A DNA stretch of 32,269 bases from positions 1-32,269 of the forward strand of contig JAPYNK010000151.1 in the NCBI GenBank assembly GCA_028285825.1, in the 5' to 3' direction. This document shows, piece after piece, positions 1 through 7,411 of the stretch. Numbering within the stretch: the stretch's first letter is position 1; every line of letters starts with the position of its first letter. The notes below the pieces were generated by a model. It was given only the letters and a program-made list of their open reading frames with translations. It was not told where the DNA came from and made no database searches. Source of the stretch: Arenicellales bacterium. GTDB taxonomy: Bacteria; Pseudomonadota; Gammaproteobacteria; Arenicellales; Poriferihabitantaceae. The translations under genes and the position numbers were made by a program.

Positions 1-212
1 ATATCAATCGATGTAGCCCCGGGTGCGGGAATATCCGGGATTCTAATCCCGGCCAAATTTTCCGATGCCCCGGCCGGGCAGGCTATTGAACCTTTTTTGC
101 CGGAAATGCCAGACCAGTCCACCTGCGCCATTGCCGGCGGTGCCACCAGTGCGGCGGCCAGGATTGCTATTAATTTAAGAGGGGGGGGGGTGAATGTCTG
201 TAGAAGTTTCAT
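1..212 (-). CDS. Secreted protein of unknown family, N-terminal part, with poly-C tract in signal peptide
   Basis: An open minus-strand frame runs from an ATG at 212-210 to the window edge (70 codons, 3' part missing). The ATG is preceded by GGAGAGAACA, a good ribosome binding site, and by a TATAAT box at 246-251. The protein opens MKLLQTFTPPPLKLIAILAA, continues through a hydrophobic core and reaches a likely signal-peptidase I site at AMA-Q, so export from the cytoplasm is likely. The mature part starts QVDWSGISGKKGSIACPAG and matches no family I can name. The codons for T-P-P-P contain ten consecutive C's (181-190); at this length the frame is open, and adding or losing one base would abolish the protein. 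A plus-strand frame across the same bases lacks these start signals. Confidence 0.6.
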   Translation of the reverse strand, partial: MKLLQTFTPPPLKLIAILAAALVAPPAMAQVDWSGISGKKGSIACPAGASENLAGIRIPDIPAPGATSID

Positions 213-245
213 TGTTCTCTCCGGAGATGGAAAATATCCAGTAGC

Positions 246-251
246 ATTATA
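246..251 (-). promoter_or_regulatory. -10 box of the secreted-protein gene
   Basis: On the minus strand the sequence GGTATAATGC holds a perfect TATAAT at 251-246, about 34 bases before the ATG at 212. No convincing -35 element is seen at the usual 16-18 base spacing (TTCCCC at 17), so activation by a regulator is possible. Confidence 0.5.
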
Positions 252-586
252 CCGGTTTCGGTCTCCAGGGGAAGGGAGATTTGCAAAGGTAACCCCTGCC
301 GGACTCCGTTCCGACAAGACCTGCATGTCCCTTTTGGATAATCACGACATTTCATGCCAATACCTTATGGCAACAATTCGGGTTTTCTAGCAGACACCAT
401 ATATTGCAGAGATGCGGTGAAATCAACGAATTGCTAAAGGAGTGAAACATCATCCGTTTTAACCCAGAGATTTCCATTGTGGCCATTGCCCTTATTCAAG
501 GTCACCTTGAAAATATGGTTTGACATTGCGAATTTCCCCAAAAATGCATGAGCCTGAGGTTTCAGAGTTTATTGTCGTATGCAGAA
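252..586. other. Intergenic region with no supported gene
   Basis: I see no gene here. The only regular structure is a 17-base palindrome TTCAAGGTCACCTTGAA at 495-511. It could be an operator or a chance dyad; nothing ties it to a neighbouring start. Confidence 0.4.
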
Positions 587-613
587 TGTGTATAATTATG
601 ATTTTTATACACA
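587..613 (+). promoter_or_regulatory. Palindromic operator and -10 box of vapBC
   Basis: TGTGTATAA (587-595) and TTATACACA (605-613) form a perfect 9-bp inverted repeat with a 9-base spacer. A TATAAT box (591-596) lies inside the left arm, and vapB starts 23 bases after the right arm. In VapBC systems the antitoxin, alone or with the toxin, binds palindromes over its own promoter, so this is very likely the autoregulatory operator. Confidence 0.7.
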
Positions 614-636
614 CAAAATAATTTAAGGTTAGGTCG

Positions 637-831
637 ATGAGAACAAATATTGAGATAGACAATAAGCTTATGAATGATGCGCTAAGACTCACCGGCTTGA
701 AAACAAAAAAAGAAACCGTGGAACTTGGTCTCAGGACTTTGATCAGATTAAAACATCAAGAACGCATAAAGCTGTATCGCTCACGCCTTGAATGGGTCGG
801 AAACCTTGATGAAATGAGATCATCAGAATGA
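637..831 (+). CDS. vapB: VapB-type antitoxin
   Basis: This 64-residue protein begins MRTNIEIDNKLMNDALRLTG and continues KTKKETVELGLRTLIRLK. That is the short beta strand plus two helices of a ribbon-helix-helix DNA-binding domain typical of VapB antitoxins; the C-terminal part would wrap the toxin. It overlaps the next gene by four bases (ATGA, 828-831), which implies translational coupling. An inverted repeat covering the -10 box lies just upstream, consistent with autorepression. The family call rests on the N-terminal pattern and the PIN-domain partner. Confidence 0.85.
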   Translation: MRTNIEIDNKLMNDALRLTGLKTKKETVELGLRTLIRLKHQERIKLYRSRLEWVGNLDEMRSSE

Positions 832-1217
832 TTCTGGTCGACTCCAGCGTCTGGATAGACTATTTCACAGGCATATCGAACGCTCAAACAAATACTCTCG
901 ACCATATTCTGGGGGTGCAATCAGTTGCTGCCGGGGATTTGATTCTGACCGAAGTTCTGCAAGGCTTCAAATATGACAAAGACTATGAATCAGCAAAAAT
1001 GCTTTTTGAAAATGTCACAATCTTTGAAATGCTAAACAGGGAATTGGCAATAGAGAGCGCTGAAAATTACAGGTCATTGCGCAGAAGAGGCATCACTGTT
1101 CGCAAAACTGCTGATGTGATTATTGCCACATTCTGCATTAATCAAAGAATTCCGCTTCTTTTTTCTGACAGGGACTTCAACCCGTTTGTTGAGCATCTTG
1201 GATTGAATGGAATCTGA
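828..1217 (+). CDS. vapC: VapC-type PIN-domain ribonuclease toxin
   Basis: This 129-residue PIN-domain protein starts MILVDSSVWIDYF. The acidic residues expected to hold the active-site Mg2+ are present: D5 in LVDSS, E42 in LTEVLQGF, D96 in TADVIIA, and D114/D116 in FSDRDF. VapC toxins cut RNA, often initiator tRNA or rRNA, and are neutralised by VapB. Full family length and an intact catalytic set suggest an active toxin. It is the second gene of a two-gene operon, coupled to vapB through ATGA. Confidence 0.9.
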   Translation: MILVDSSVWIDYFTGISNAQTNTLDHILGVQSVAAGDLILTEVLQGFKYDKDYESAKMLFENVTIFEMLNRELAIESAENYRSLRRRGITVRKTADVIIATFCINQRIPLLFSDRDFNPFVEHLGLNGI

Positions 1218-1658
1218 TAAGGCTGTGCCGGCCGGCCGGATGAGGTGTTCCTTCATGAAAGCCGATTTCTGTTCCTAATAAAAAACTGCGGAAGACGGGA
1301 TAAATAGACCGCTGCCCCGGACAGTGAAATAGTCCAGATATGGAAATGCAATCATGCGGAAAAGTGCGGGAGTTGAATGTTCAGGATGCGGGCCCGTTGT
1401 TGTTTTCCACATTGTTTCGGGAAAAAACATGGGATTTTCCCCACCTTAATCCGGAATTTTCGTCCCAGCGGGTTTAAAATGATCCGGGAAATGGATTCCG
1501 AAATAATGCGAAAAATGATACCGGTGACTTGAAATACGACTGATCTAGGGGCTACACATAATTAGCGCCTGCCAGAATAGTGTGGTCAGGGCATGCTTGT
1601 TCAATATGAACAGACAGGTACAAGGTCAATCATTCTCAACGTCGGCACTGGAAATTTT
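1218..1658. other. Intergenic region with no supported gene
   Basis: About 440 bases between vapC and ratB, whose 3' ends face each other. Translation in all frames gives no recognisable protein. Visible structure is limited to the alternating GGCCGGCCGG near 1229-1238 and a small dyad GTTCA-ATA-TGAAC around 1600. Confidence 0.4.
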
Positions 1659-1970
1659 TCAAACTGAGCGACGACCCTTATTGCGTCCGAGCGCCCTCAA
1701 CCTTCTCGCCTCAGTTGGAGCGATCTGAAGCGGTCTGTAAATCTCAACCCTATCCTGGTCAGACACTCGATATTCAAATACCTGTTTTCGACCATGTACG
1801 CCAACTTCGAAGTTCCAGGTGGCGAGCTCGGGATATTCAGCCAGAATTCCGGATCGCTTAATCGTCTGGGAAATCGTTGTTCCGGAAGGACAGTCAAGTG
1901 AGACAACAGCCTGTTTTTCAGGCAGTGCATAAACGACTTCAATCCGGATTGTTTCACTTGCCTTTGCCAT
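1659..1970 (-). CDS. ratB: RnfH/RatB-family (UPF0125) protein
   Basis: This protein of about 103 residues reads MAKASETIRIEVVYALPEKQ and then a ubiquitin-like beta-grasp pattern with GTTISQTIKRSGI and the hallmark DRVEIYRPLQIAPTEARRLR. It matches the small RnfH/RatB family encoded directly after ratA in many gammaproteobacteria; its biochemical role is not well defined. The ATG at 1970 was chosen because family members start shortly before the IRIEVVYALP strand; an ATG three codons earlier is possible. The gene overlaps the end of ratA by about 17 bases, so the two are probably translated together. The very basic tail GRNKGRRSV is typical. Confidence 0.85.
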   Translation of the reverse strand: MAKASETIRIEVVYALPEKQAVVSLDCPSGTTISQTIKRSGILAEYPELATWNFEVGVHGRKQVFEYRVSDQDRVEIYRPLQIAPTEARRLRALGRNKGRRSV

Positions 1971-2394
1971 ACATTTCATCCGCTCTTTTGCAGAAGGATT
2001 TGACCATTGACTCACAAATTCCCAAAAACAGCGGACTGATGAGTTTTCCAACGAAACCTCCGGCAACCTCAAAATCGAGGTTCAGTGATACTTCACAGGA
2101 ATGTTCATCGATCACCGTAAATCGCCACTCGCCGGATAGTTTCCGAAATGGACCGTCAACCAGTTCCATCGAAATCAGATTGTATTTTGTCAGGGTATTG
2201 CGGGTCGTAAAGGACTTGTGAAGCCCCTTGAATGCAATGGATACAAATGCAGTAACGGTTGAGTCGGTCCGCTCAATCTCACCCGACCCTCCACACCATG
2301 GCAGAAAATCCTGATAATGGTCCACATCATCGACCAGTTCAAACATGGCTTTTTGGGAGTATGGTACGATTTTGGATTGATTTATTTTGTGCAT
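1954..2394 (-). CDS. ratA: RatA / Coq10-type START-domain protein
   Basis: This 146-residue protein begins MHKINQSKIVPYSQKAMFEL and contains DVDHYQDFLPWCGGSGEIER and VDGPFRKLSGEWRF, characteristic of the Coq10/RatA polyketide-cyclase-like (START) fold. E. coli RatA has been described as binding the 50S subunit and blocking 70S assembly; related Coq10 proteins bind ubiquinone and assist respiration. The sequence alone cannot say which role applies. It is full length, lies divergent to smpB as in E. coli, and overlaps ratB downstream. Confidence 0.9.
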   Translation of the reverse strand: MHKINQSKIVPYSQKAMFELVDDVDHYQDFLPWCGGSGEIERTDSTVTAFVSIAFKGLHKSFTTRNTLTKYNLISMELVDGPFRKLSGEWRFTVIDEHSCEVSLNLDFEVAGGFVGKLISPLFLGICESMVKSFCKRADEMYGKGK

Positions 2395-2624
2395 TGGATC
2401 ACTGGATCCCTGAATGGAACACTGTCTGAAAACAATGCCAATCGTTTTTCAGAAAATCTCGTCAAATAATCAATAAGTTCGCAAACTGATAGAATAGAAA
2501 TAATGTAAACCATTGCCATGCAATCCGCAATACTCTGTATGATTCGCCACTCATCGGAAACAGGTGCCTGGCAACTGCAAAAGACCAAAAAATCCGAGAC
2601 TGTATTGTGTAGCCCGACCCAGCC

Positions 2625-3095
2625 ATGAACAACAAAAAGAATGCCGATGCCAGTTTGATCACAGTCAACAGAAAGGCACGATTCAACTATGCGATAGAGG
2701 AAGAGTTTGAAGCAGGTATTGCTCTTCAAGGCTGGGAGGTCAAAAGCCTCCGTGCTAACCGCGCTCAATTGTCAGAAAGCTATGTGACCATCTTCAAGGG
2801 GGAGGTATTACTGGTTGGCGCGCACATCTCTCCCATGACATCGGCAAGCACGCATATCGACCCCAACCCAACCCGACCTCGAAAATTATTGCTGCACGCA
2901 AAGGAGATAGGCAAGTTGATTGGATTGACGGAACGAGCAGGCTATACGATCGTACCGCTCAAACTATACTGGGTTCGGGGTCGGGCGAAACTGAGAATCG
3001 CACTTGCCAAGGGCAAAAAGCAACATGACAAGCGTCAAACCATCAAGCAAAGGGAATGGGACCGGCAAAAGCGCAGAATATTGAAAAATTCCTAA
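2625..3095 (+). CDS. smpB: SsrA-binding protein SmpB
   Basis: This 156-residue protein has the SmpB core: [53 protein letters not shown] and the basic tail [20 protein letters not shown]. SmpB binds the tRNA-like domain of tmRNA, delivers it to stalled ribosomes and places its tail in the empty mRNA channel. The tmRNA gene follows 85 bases downstream on the same strand. No strong ribosome binding site precedes the ATG (CCCGACCCAGCC), but the protein start fits the family. The 230 bases upstream are shared with divergent ratA. Confidence 0.95.
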   Translation: MNNKKNADASLITVNRKARFNYAIEEEFEAGIALQGWEVKSLRANRAQLSESYVTIFKGEVLLVGAHISPMTSASTHIDPNPTRPRKLLLHAKEIGKLIGLTERAGYTIVPLKLYWVRGRAKLRIALAKGKKQHDKRQTIKQREWDRQKRRILKNS

Positions 3096-3159
3096 TTTCC
3101 TGCATTTCGGGTTCCTGACTATGTTGAATTTTTATTTCAAAAACGCACATGAATTGGTA

Positions 3160-3165
3160 TATAAT
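3160..3165 (+). promoter_or_regulatory. -10 box of the tmRNA gene
   Basis: TATATAAT at 3158-3165 contains TATAAT, ending 15 bases before the mature tmRNA 5' end. A weak TTTCAA at 3135-3140 could serve as -35 with a long spacer. The tmRNA is probably transcribed as a short precursor from here. Confidence 0.55.
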
Positions 3166-3180
3166 CTTCAGGTGAATTTT

Positions 3181-3537
3181 GGGGGTGATTGGCTTCGACG
3201 CTGATTGCGAAACTCCGGGAGCATGCCGAGGTGTAGAGTTCCTCGTAAATCCGTCTACACAACAATAGTTGCCAACGACGACAACTACGCACTAGCCGCT
3301 TAAACCGACTAGTCCTTTCGCCGGTCTTGCCTGTAGGGTCGGATTTGAAGGGTCAAACCATGCAGGATCGCTCGCCGGTTGTGCTTGTTAGCCGGCTGCT
3401 AAAGGCAAGCAGGCTCGCCTTGTCATTTGGGCTGTCCGACGACTGGATGCAAGGTTAAATTAACGTTCGGACTAAGCATGTAGCCGCCTGTAGCGTAGAA
3501 TTTGCGGACGCGGGTTCGATCCCCGCCACCTCCACCA
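3181..3537 (+). ncRNA. ssrA: Transfer-messenger RNA (tmRNA)
   Basis: This one-piece tmRNA is about 357 bases. The 5' end GGGGGTG (3181-3187) pairs with CACCTCC (3527-3533) to form a seven-pair acceptor stem, followed by discriminator A and encoded CCA (3535-3537). The T-arm GCGGGTTCGATCCCCGC lies just before the 3' stem. The tag frame at 3271-3303 reads GCC AAC GAC GAC AAC TAC GCA CTA GCC GCT TAA, that is ANDDNYALAA. With SmpB it rescues stalled ribosomes and marks the unfinished protein for ClpXP/ClpAP. The 3' end of ssrA is a common integration site for genomic islands, and foreign-looking DNA follows here. Confidence 0.97.
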
Positions 3538-3592
3538 CTATATATCTCAATCACCTGATGCTTCCCACATAATCATGAGGTTATAGTTGGAA

Positions 3593-3739
3593 TTATTGCT
3601 TGGGGGATGAGGTTAATCTGGCGACTACCGTTTTCCGTTCTGGTTGTACCTCGATGTCGTCCCGGAACTGTACTCCTTCGATAACCCGGACGGGCTTCCG
3701 GTATCCGCGCAGTCTTCGCCATTGGGTTTCGGCACATGA
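3593..3739 (-). pseudogene. IS256-family transposase, C-terminal relic
   Basis: Reading the minus strand from just after a TGA (3742-3740) gives about 48 codons to a TAA at 3593-3595. They include TQWRRLRGYRKPVRVIEGVQ followed by FRDDIEV. This resembles the W-R-R-L-x-G...VIxGVxFxDGIEV ending of IS256-type (Mutator-like) transposases. The catalytic domain and the rest of the element are missing, so it is a dead fragment. It lies between tmRNA and the three-gene cassette, marking this as an insertion hot spot. The match is from memory of the family ending. Confidence 0.55.
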
Positions 3740-3834
3740 TCAGTATCGTAGATCTATAAGGTATAAAACTTTGTGTGCCATGTACTGTGTTTGAGTGACT
3801 TTTGCCGCAAACAAATAATCCCTGGAATTTCTGT

Positions 3835-4620
3835 ATGAATGTGAGATTTAAGAATCCACCCATTAATGAGGTAGTTATCGGCGTCTATTTCGATCCCAAG
3901 ATAGTCGCATTTCGGAGTGAACATGTTGGCATATTATGGTCCAAGCTTAGAGAGGAATTTCCAACTGTTGAGCAGCGGCCTCCACTCAACAGCCCAATTC
4001 GAGGAAATGAAACGCTACTCGAATTGATGCCTATGCCTCGGTACTGGTTTGTGTCTGAAGATCAAGTAACATTGATTCAAATTCAGCAAGATGCCTTTTT
4101 TCTCAATTGGAGACGAAAAGACTCTGAATATCCTCATTTCGAGGAAAACCTGAAGCCAAGTTTTGACAAATACTACGGAATTTTTAAGTCATTCCTGAAA
4201 AATGATCTCGGGGTAGAGAACCTCCGAATCGGTCATTGCGAACTCACCTACATCGATCTAATCGAACCCCCGGAATACTGGAAAGGACCGCTAGATACAC
4301 CAAATGTTATTCCATCATTTTCAATTCCAGATTGCGCTTCTGCACAAGATGCCGTTCCAGATTTCAATTGTGCTTATAGCTATCATGTAAATCCAAATTT
4401 ACAATTGTATGTAGCTATTCGCTCTGCTACGCCAGTTGAGCAACCTGATTCTCGGTTAATGCATCTTGAGTTCAAAAGTCTCGGTAAACCGCCTGGCAAT
4501 ACAAAATCGGATACGGATGCATGGTATGATCGTGCTCATGAGGTCATTGTCCAACAATTTTTGAGTATGACCAACGAGCGAATTCAGAACAAGTTCTGGA
4601 TACGTCAAGATATTGAATGA
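3835..4620 (+). CDS. TIGR04255-family protein of unknown function
   Basis: This protein of about 261 residues starts MNVRFKNPPINEVVIGVYFD. The short lead-in followed by PP-x-NEVVIGVYF is the signature opening of the sporadically distributed TIGR04255 family. Later segments such as IGHCELTYIDLIEP and RLMHLEFKSLGKP also fit the family's beta-rich body. No catalytic motif, signal peptide or membrane segment is visible. I chose the ATG at 3835; an in-frame TTG at 3802 would add 11 residues not typical of the family. The gene opens a cassette of three overlapping genes, the next starting eight bases before its end. The function of the family is unknown to me. Confidence 0.75.
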   Translation: MNVRFKNPPINEVVIGVYFDPKIVAFRSEHVGILWSKLREEFPTVEQRPPLNSPIRGNETLLELMPMPRYWFVSEDQVTLIQIQQDAFFLNWRRKDSEYPHFEENLKPSFDKYYGIFKSFLKNDLGVENLRIGHCELTYIDLIEPPEYWKGPLDTPNVIPSFSIPDCASAQDAVPDFNCAYSYHVNPNLQLYVAIRSATPVEQPDSRLMHLEFKSLGKPPGNTKSDTDAWYDRAHEVIVQQFLSMTNERIQNKFWIRQDIE

Positions 4621-5215
4621 TCATATGTTCGATCTTAGCAACAGTTCCTCGGAATTAGACGAATCGTCGCTCTTGCTAGTCGATGGGCAAGAAACGGCTT
4701 CGGATACAAAATTCTCTGCACAAATGCCAAGCATGGACCAGGGGCGTGTGAGTACATTACGCAATGCGGAGACAGTCGCGCCTTCCTTTATCAAGGACAT
4801 CATACCTCCTCCGGATGATTACTCCAGTGCCGCTTTTGATCGAAAGGGCTTGGTGAGAACAAAATATCAGGCGTACTTGGCGAGAATTTGTGATCTTCGT
4901 TATATGGCGATGGGTGATGGTTATTCATTGAACCTCTTTTCCGAGGTTGATTTTCTGGAGTTTGTTAAATCGCAACCTCGATTGATCAAAGGTAATCTGG
5001 TCTTGATGGATAACGGAAACCTCCGAGCTATCTGGAAAGACGGCCAAGGAACTCATCTCGGCATGCAGTTCTTAGGCAAGGGGATGGTACAGTACGTTAT
5101 TTTCAAGCAACGCGATCCGGCACAGCTGATTTCAAGAGTTGCCGGACGTGATACTTTCGAGGGAGTAAGGAGACAGATTGAATCATTCGAGTTGTATCAC
5201 TTATTATATCAATGA
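4613..5215 (+). CDS. Hypothetical protein, second gene of the TIGR04255 cassette
   Basis: A 200-residue protein of no family I recognise. The first 60 or so residues are polar and low in structure (SNSSSELDESS, SDTKFSAQ). From about residue 85 a compact domain follows: YLARICDLRYMAMGDGYSLN, FLEFVKSQPRLIKGNLVLMD, NLRAIWKDGQGTHLGMQFLG and VQYVIFKQR. That ordering suggests an alpha/beta fold with a GxxxGxQF loop. It has no signal peptide or membrane helix, so it is probably cytosolic. Its start overlaps the first cassette gene by eight bases and its stop overlaps the third gene by four, so the three are likely made together. Confidence 0.75.
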   Translation: MNDHMFDLSNSSSELDESSLLLVDGQETASDTKFSAQMPSMDQGRVSTLRNAETVAPSFIKDIIPPPDDYSSAAFDRKGLVRTKYQAYLARICDLRYMAMGDGYSLNLFSEVDFLEFVKSQPRLIKGNLVLMDNGNLRAIWKDGQGTHLGMQFLGKGMVQYVIFKQRDPAQLISRVAGRDTFEGVRRQIESFELYHLLYQ

Positions 5216-5673
5216 AAGGGGACGATCTACCCGAGAATGACAATATTGTCCGCTACGTCAAGCCCAGCATGATTCAGGAAGATGGAACTGCGGATGGTTC
5301 CGATTTTCGCTTGCGCCCCGGTAGGCTGGATGAACATGGATTATCGGTAAATTGGCTGGAGGTTTTTGGATCCAAGAAGCACTATCAGTTGAACGAGGTG
5401 CGCCGTTTATGTAGTCAGCGCCTTTCGCTTAAGGCAACTGGCAAGTTTGCTGAAATGAATGTTGGCGCGATCATAAGCAAAGTATCGGAAGAGTTGAATA
5501 CAATACGCATTGTCCATGATCCACTCGATGCAAAACAGGACTTTGAAGCTGATTCATCACATTCCCAAATATCCAATCTTCCGCCAGGGGAGTCTGAACA
5601 GGCGATTCTGGTGGGAGATTTGATTGTTGAGTGCGTTGTTGACTTGCATCCCGCAATCAATAACGACGCTTAG
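5212..5673 (+). CDS. Hypothetical protein, third gene of the TIGR04255 cassette
   Basis: A 153-residue protein of unknown function, overlapping its upstream partner by ATGA. It opens with an acidic stretch and then NIVRYVKPSMIQEDGTADGS and FRLRPGRLDEHGLSVNWLEV, a Y-V-K-P...RPGR...GLSVNWLE pattern I believe recurs in unnamed bacterial proteins. The C-terminal part has FEADSSHSQISNLPP and a final IVECVVDLHPAI. No nuclease, kinase or DNA-binding motif can be pointed to. The tight packing of all three genes argues for a shared task, perhaps a complex. Confidence 0.7.
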   Translation: MKGDDLPENDNIVRYVKPSMIQEDGTADGSDFRLRPGRLDEHGLSVNWLEVFGSKKHYQLNEVRRLCSQRLSLKATGKFAEMNVGAIISKVSEELNTIRIVHDPLDAKQDFEADSSHSQISNLPPGESEQAILVGDLIVECVVDLHPAINNDA

Positions 5674-6594
5674 CAATCTTTGAGAAGTATGGTGTTGTAC
5701 AATGAATCTTGCTGGAAATAGACTTGCCATTAGTGCTGACAGCCATTTTCTAACAACACTTTGAAAATACTTCGCTCACAAAGTTCGAACAACAATAAGG
5801 ACAACGCGGGAAAGTGACGTAATGCCCGTTCGATATGAGACCGACAGCTTCGGACAGTGCTGACTGAATGAGTGCTGACGGTAACTGGAAAAACCCCTGG
5901 ACAACCAATGTTCGTTGCGAATACAAGTGAGCAAGCACAAAACAACTTAATAGCCGCAACCGCCGCTATCTTTTAGGAACTTATAAAGAATAATTGACAA
6001 CTGTTTCCGGTCTGGCCAGCTAGAGTCGATTCTGTCCATGAATTTGCAGGGGCCAGCAGTAGGAATCTCTTCTCCGGGTCAAATCGTCTGAACAACCACT
6101 CGGGCATCGCAAACAGTCTCATGGATAATGCCAGACAAGGCGTGAAGTGAGCCTGCGAATTGTCTGCCAACCATTGATTATAGGCCCCCCGAAAGATCGT
6201 GACACACTGTATAGATCAGTTGACCTAAACGCTCGTTTATTCAGCTGAAGTCGCTTCACCTTGAAACTCGCGAACTGCAGTTTATTGAACATGCATGGCC
6301 GATCACACGACCACCAAGGTTGTCCAATTAGCGCGACTGACAGTTTATAGACGCTACCACCAGATGCTGAGGGCACCCGAAAATTCTTGAAAGCGGAGGA
6401 ATTGACCGATCACCTGATTGTGTTGCCGGTTAATCTTTTTGAAGTTCTACGGATTCTGCATGCTTGCAGAGAATCGGCTACTGTCCCTTATCTCGCAAAT
6501 CAGGTCAACAGTATGCTGTCTCTCCTCGCAAGGGCCTGGCTGCCGGATTATTCTTGCCAAGGTAATGCCTCATCCCTACGCGCTGGCATGGAAT
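5674..6594. other. Gene-poor region downstream of the cassette
   Basis: About 920 bases without a convincing gene on either strand. Open frames of 65-90 codons exist but lack ribosome binding sites and family resemblance. The nonamer AGTGCTGAC occurs three times (5732-5740, 5856-5864, 5871-5879). The stretch probably holds decayed foreign DNA; I could not find a repeat of the tmRNA 3' end that would mark the far edge of an island. Confidence 0.4.
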
Positions 6595-6890
6595 TCAACG
6601 TTGTTGCAATGCGGTGTCACGCTTTTCGCTGTCAACCCTTACCCGGCGTGCTTGCATAAGATCATAACTTGCCTGCATCCGCATCCAGTGCCCGGCAGTA
6701 CCCCAGCCAATATCCTCTAGAGCCAAGGCCATATTCGCCGATACCCCCGCTTTGCCATTCAACAGACGCGAAAATGTTCCCCGTTCACATCCAAGCCTCA
6801 TTGCCGTCTCCGTTACGGCTCCAGCCTGTATCCTCCATGCTCTCTCGAAGGAGTTCGCCCAGATGTGTGTGTGGGGGGGGGGTCCTTCAT
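6595..6890 (-). pseudogene. HigA-like HTH antitoxin, frame-disrupted, with poly-C tract
   Basis: The C-terminal part is clearly HigA-like: VTETAMRLGCERGTFSRLLN, GKAGVSANMALALEDIGW and HWMRMQASYDLMQARR, an XRE helix-turn-helix plus the W-L/M-R-M-Q-x-x-Y-D-L tail. Upstream, in another frame, HLGELLRESMEDTGWS matches the HPGExLREE opening of the same family. A start ATG at 6890-6888 gives MKD followed by ten C's (6873-6882) and (AC)4. As sequenced, the ATG frame ends at CCGTAA before the HTH. One more C would open a 98-codon frame through the HTH; C9 or C12 would instead read HLGELL correctly and then lose frame at TGGAGCCGTAACG. No HigB toxin is seen beside it, so this is a relic or a phase-variable regulator. 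Confidence 0.6.
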
Positions 6891-6934
6891 TAACCCAACC
6901 CTATCGCTCGTAATATTTTGCATGGCCATTAACA

Positions 6935-7100
6935 TTTGGGAATCATATACATTGGTTGACACAGGCCAATCCTCTCCACAATAGGGTTCGATATGGACAG
7001 TCAGCCCCGTATCGTCCCCACCTTCCGTGTCCTTCGCGCTGATTGGGGCTTTTTGGCGACACGATTTCATCTTTGTCAACCAATGTATATAATTCCCAAA
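6935..7100. repeat. 27-bp inverted repeat flanking 112 bases
   Basis: The segment 6935-6961 (TTTGGGAATC through ATTGGTTGACA) and the reverse complement of 7074-7100 agree at 26 of 27 positions (one C/T difference). They enclose 112 bases with no gene. Each arm carries TTGACA, a -35-like hexamer, pointing inward. No matching direct repeat is seen outside the arms. It may be a small non-autonomous mobile element, an invertible segment, or a long RNA hairpin. Confidence 0.6.
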
Positions 7101-7411
7101 AGGAAACATCCCCAAAAGGCCCTCTCCCAGAAACGACCTGCCAAAAGGAAACTGGTACTACACAGGCGAGAATAATCAAATAACCGTATGAAGGTTATAA
7201 TTCGACACCCACTGGAGCGGAGGCAGAGGCAACCGGATTCCTCCTCAAAACCTCCAGAATAAGACTCGAGTCGACTGCCTGTATTATCTTTGGAAACCTG
7301 ATGTCTTGAAGCCCGAAATCAAGTCAAGGTTCGAATGCAGACTTGTTGCATACCCCGGTAAATGATTTTTCAGTCCGGAAGTCGGTGACATGCGTTGCCA
7401 TTGGCATTACT
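7101..7411. other. Intergenic region downstream of clpA
   Basis: About 310 bases without a gene. The motif CCAAAAGG recurs (near 7095, 7112 and 7140), twice as CAAAAGGAAAC. No clear terminator for clpA is seen. Confidence 0.35.

Noticed and set aside
97..390. Plus-strand frame of 97 codons
   Set aside because: No ribosome binding site or family likeness; the minus strand over the same bases has promoter, ribosome binding site and a signal peptide.
2462..2686. Minus-strand hydrophobic frame of 74 codons
   Set aside because: Overlaps the start of smpB and fills the divergent ratA/smpB promoter region; no likeness to known proteins.
5730..5959. Minus-strand frames rich in Cys and Phe (about 70 codons)
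   Set aside because: Overlapping alternative frames, no start signals, no family match.
6387..6720. Plus-strand frames of 90-100 codons
   Set aside because: They run through the HigA-like relic on the other strand, and an AGGAGGAATTG near 6395 does not precede a convincing protein.
3538..7411. Direct repeat of the tmRNA 3' end marking an integrated island
   Set aside because: I searched by eye for the GGTTCGATCCCCGCC/CACCTCCACCA sequence downstream and found no second copy; no integrase gene is present either.
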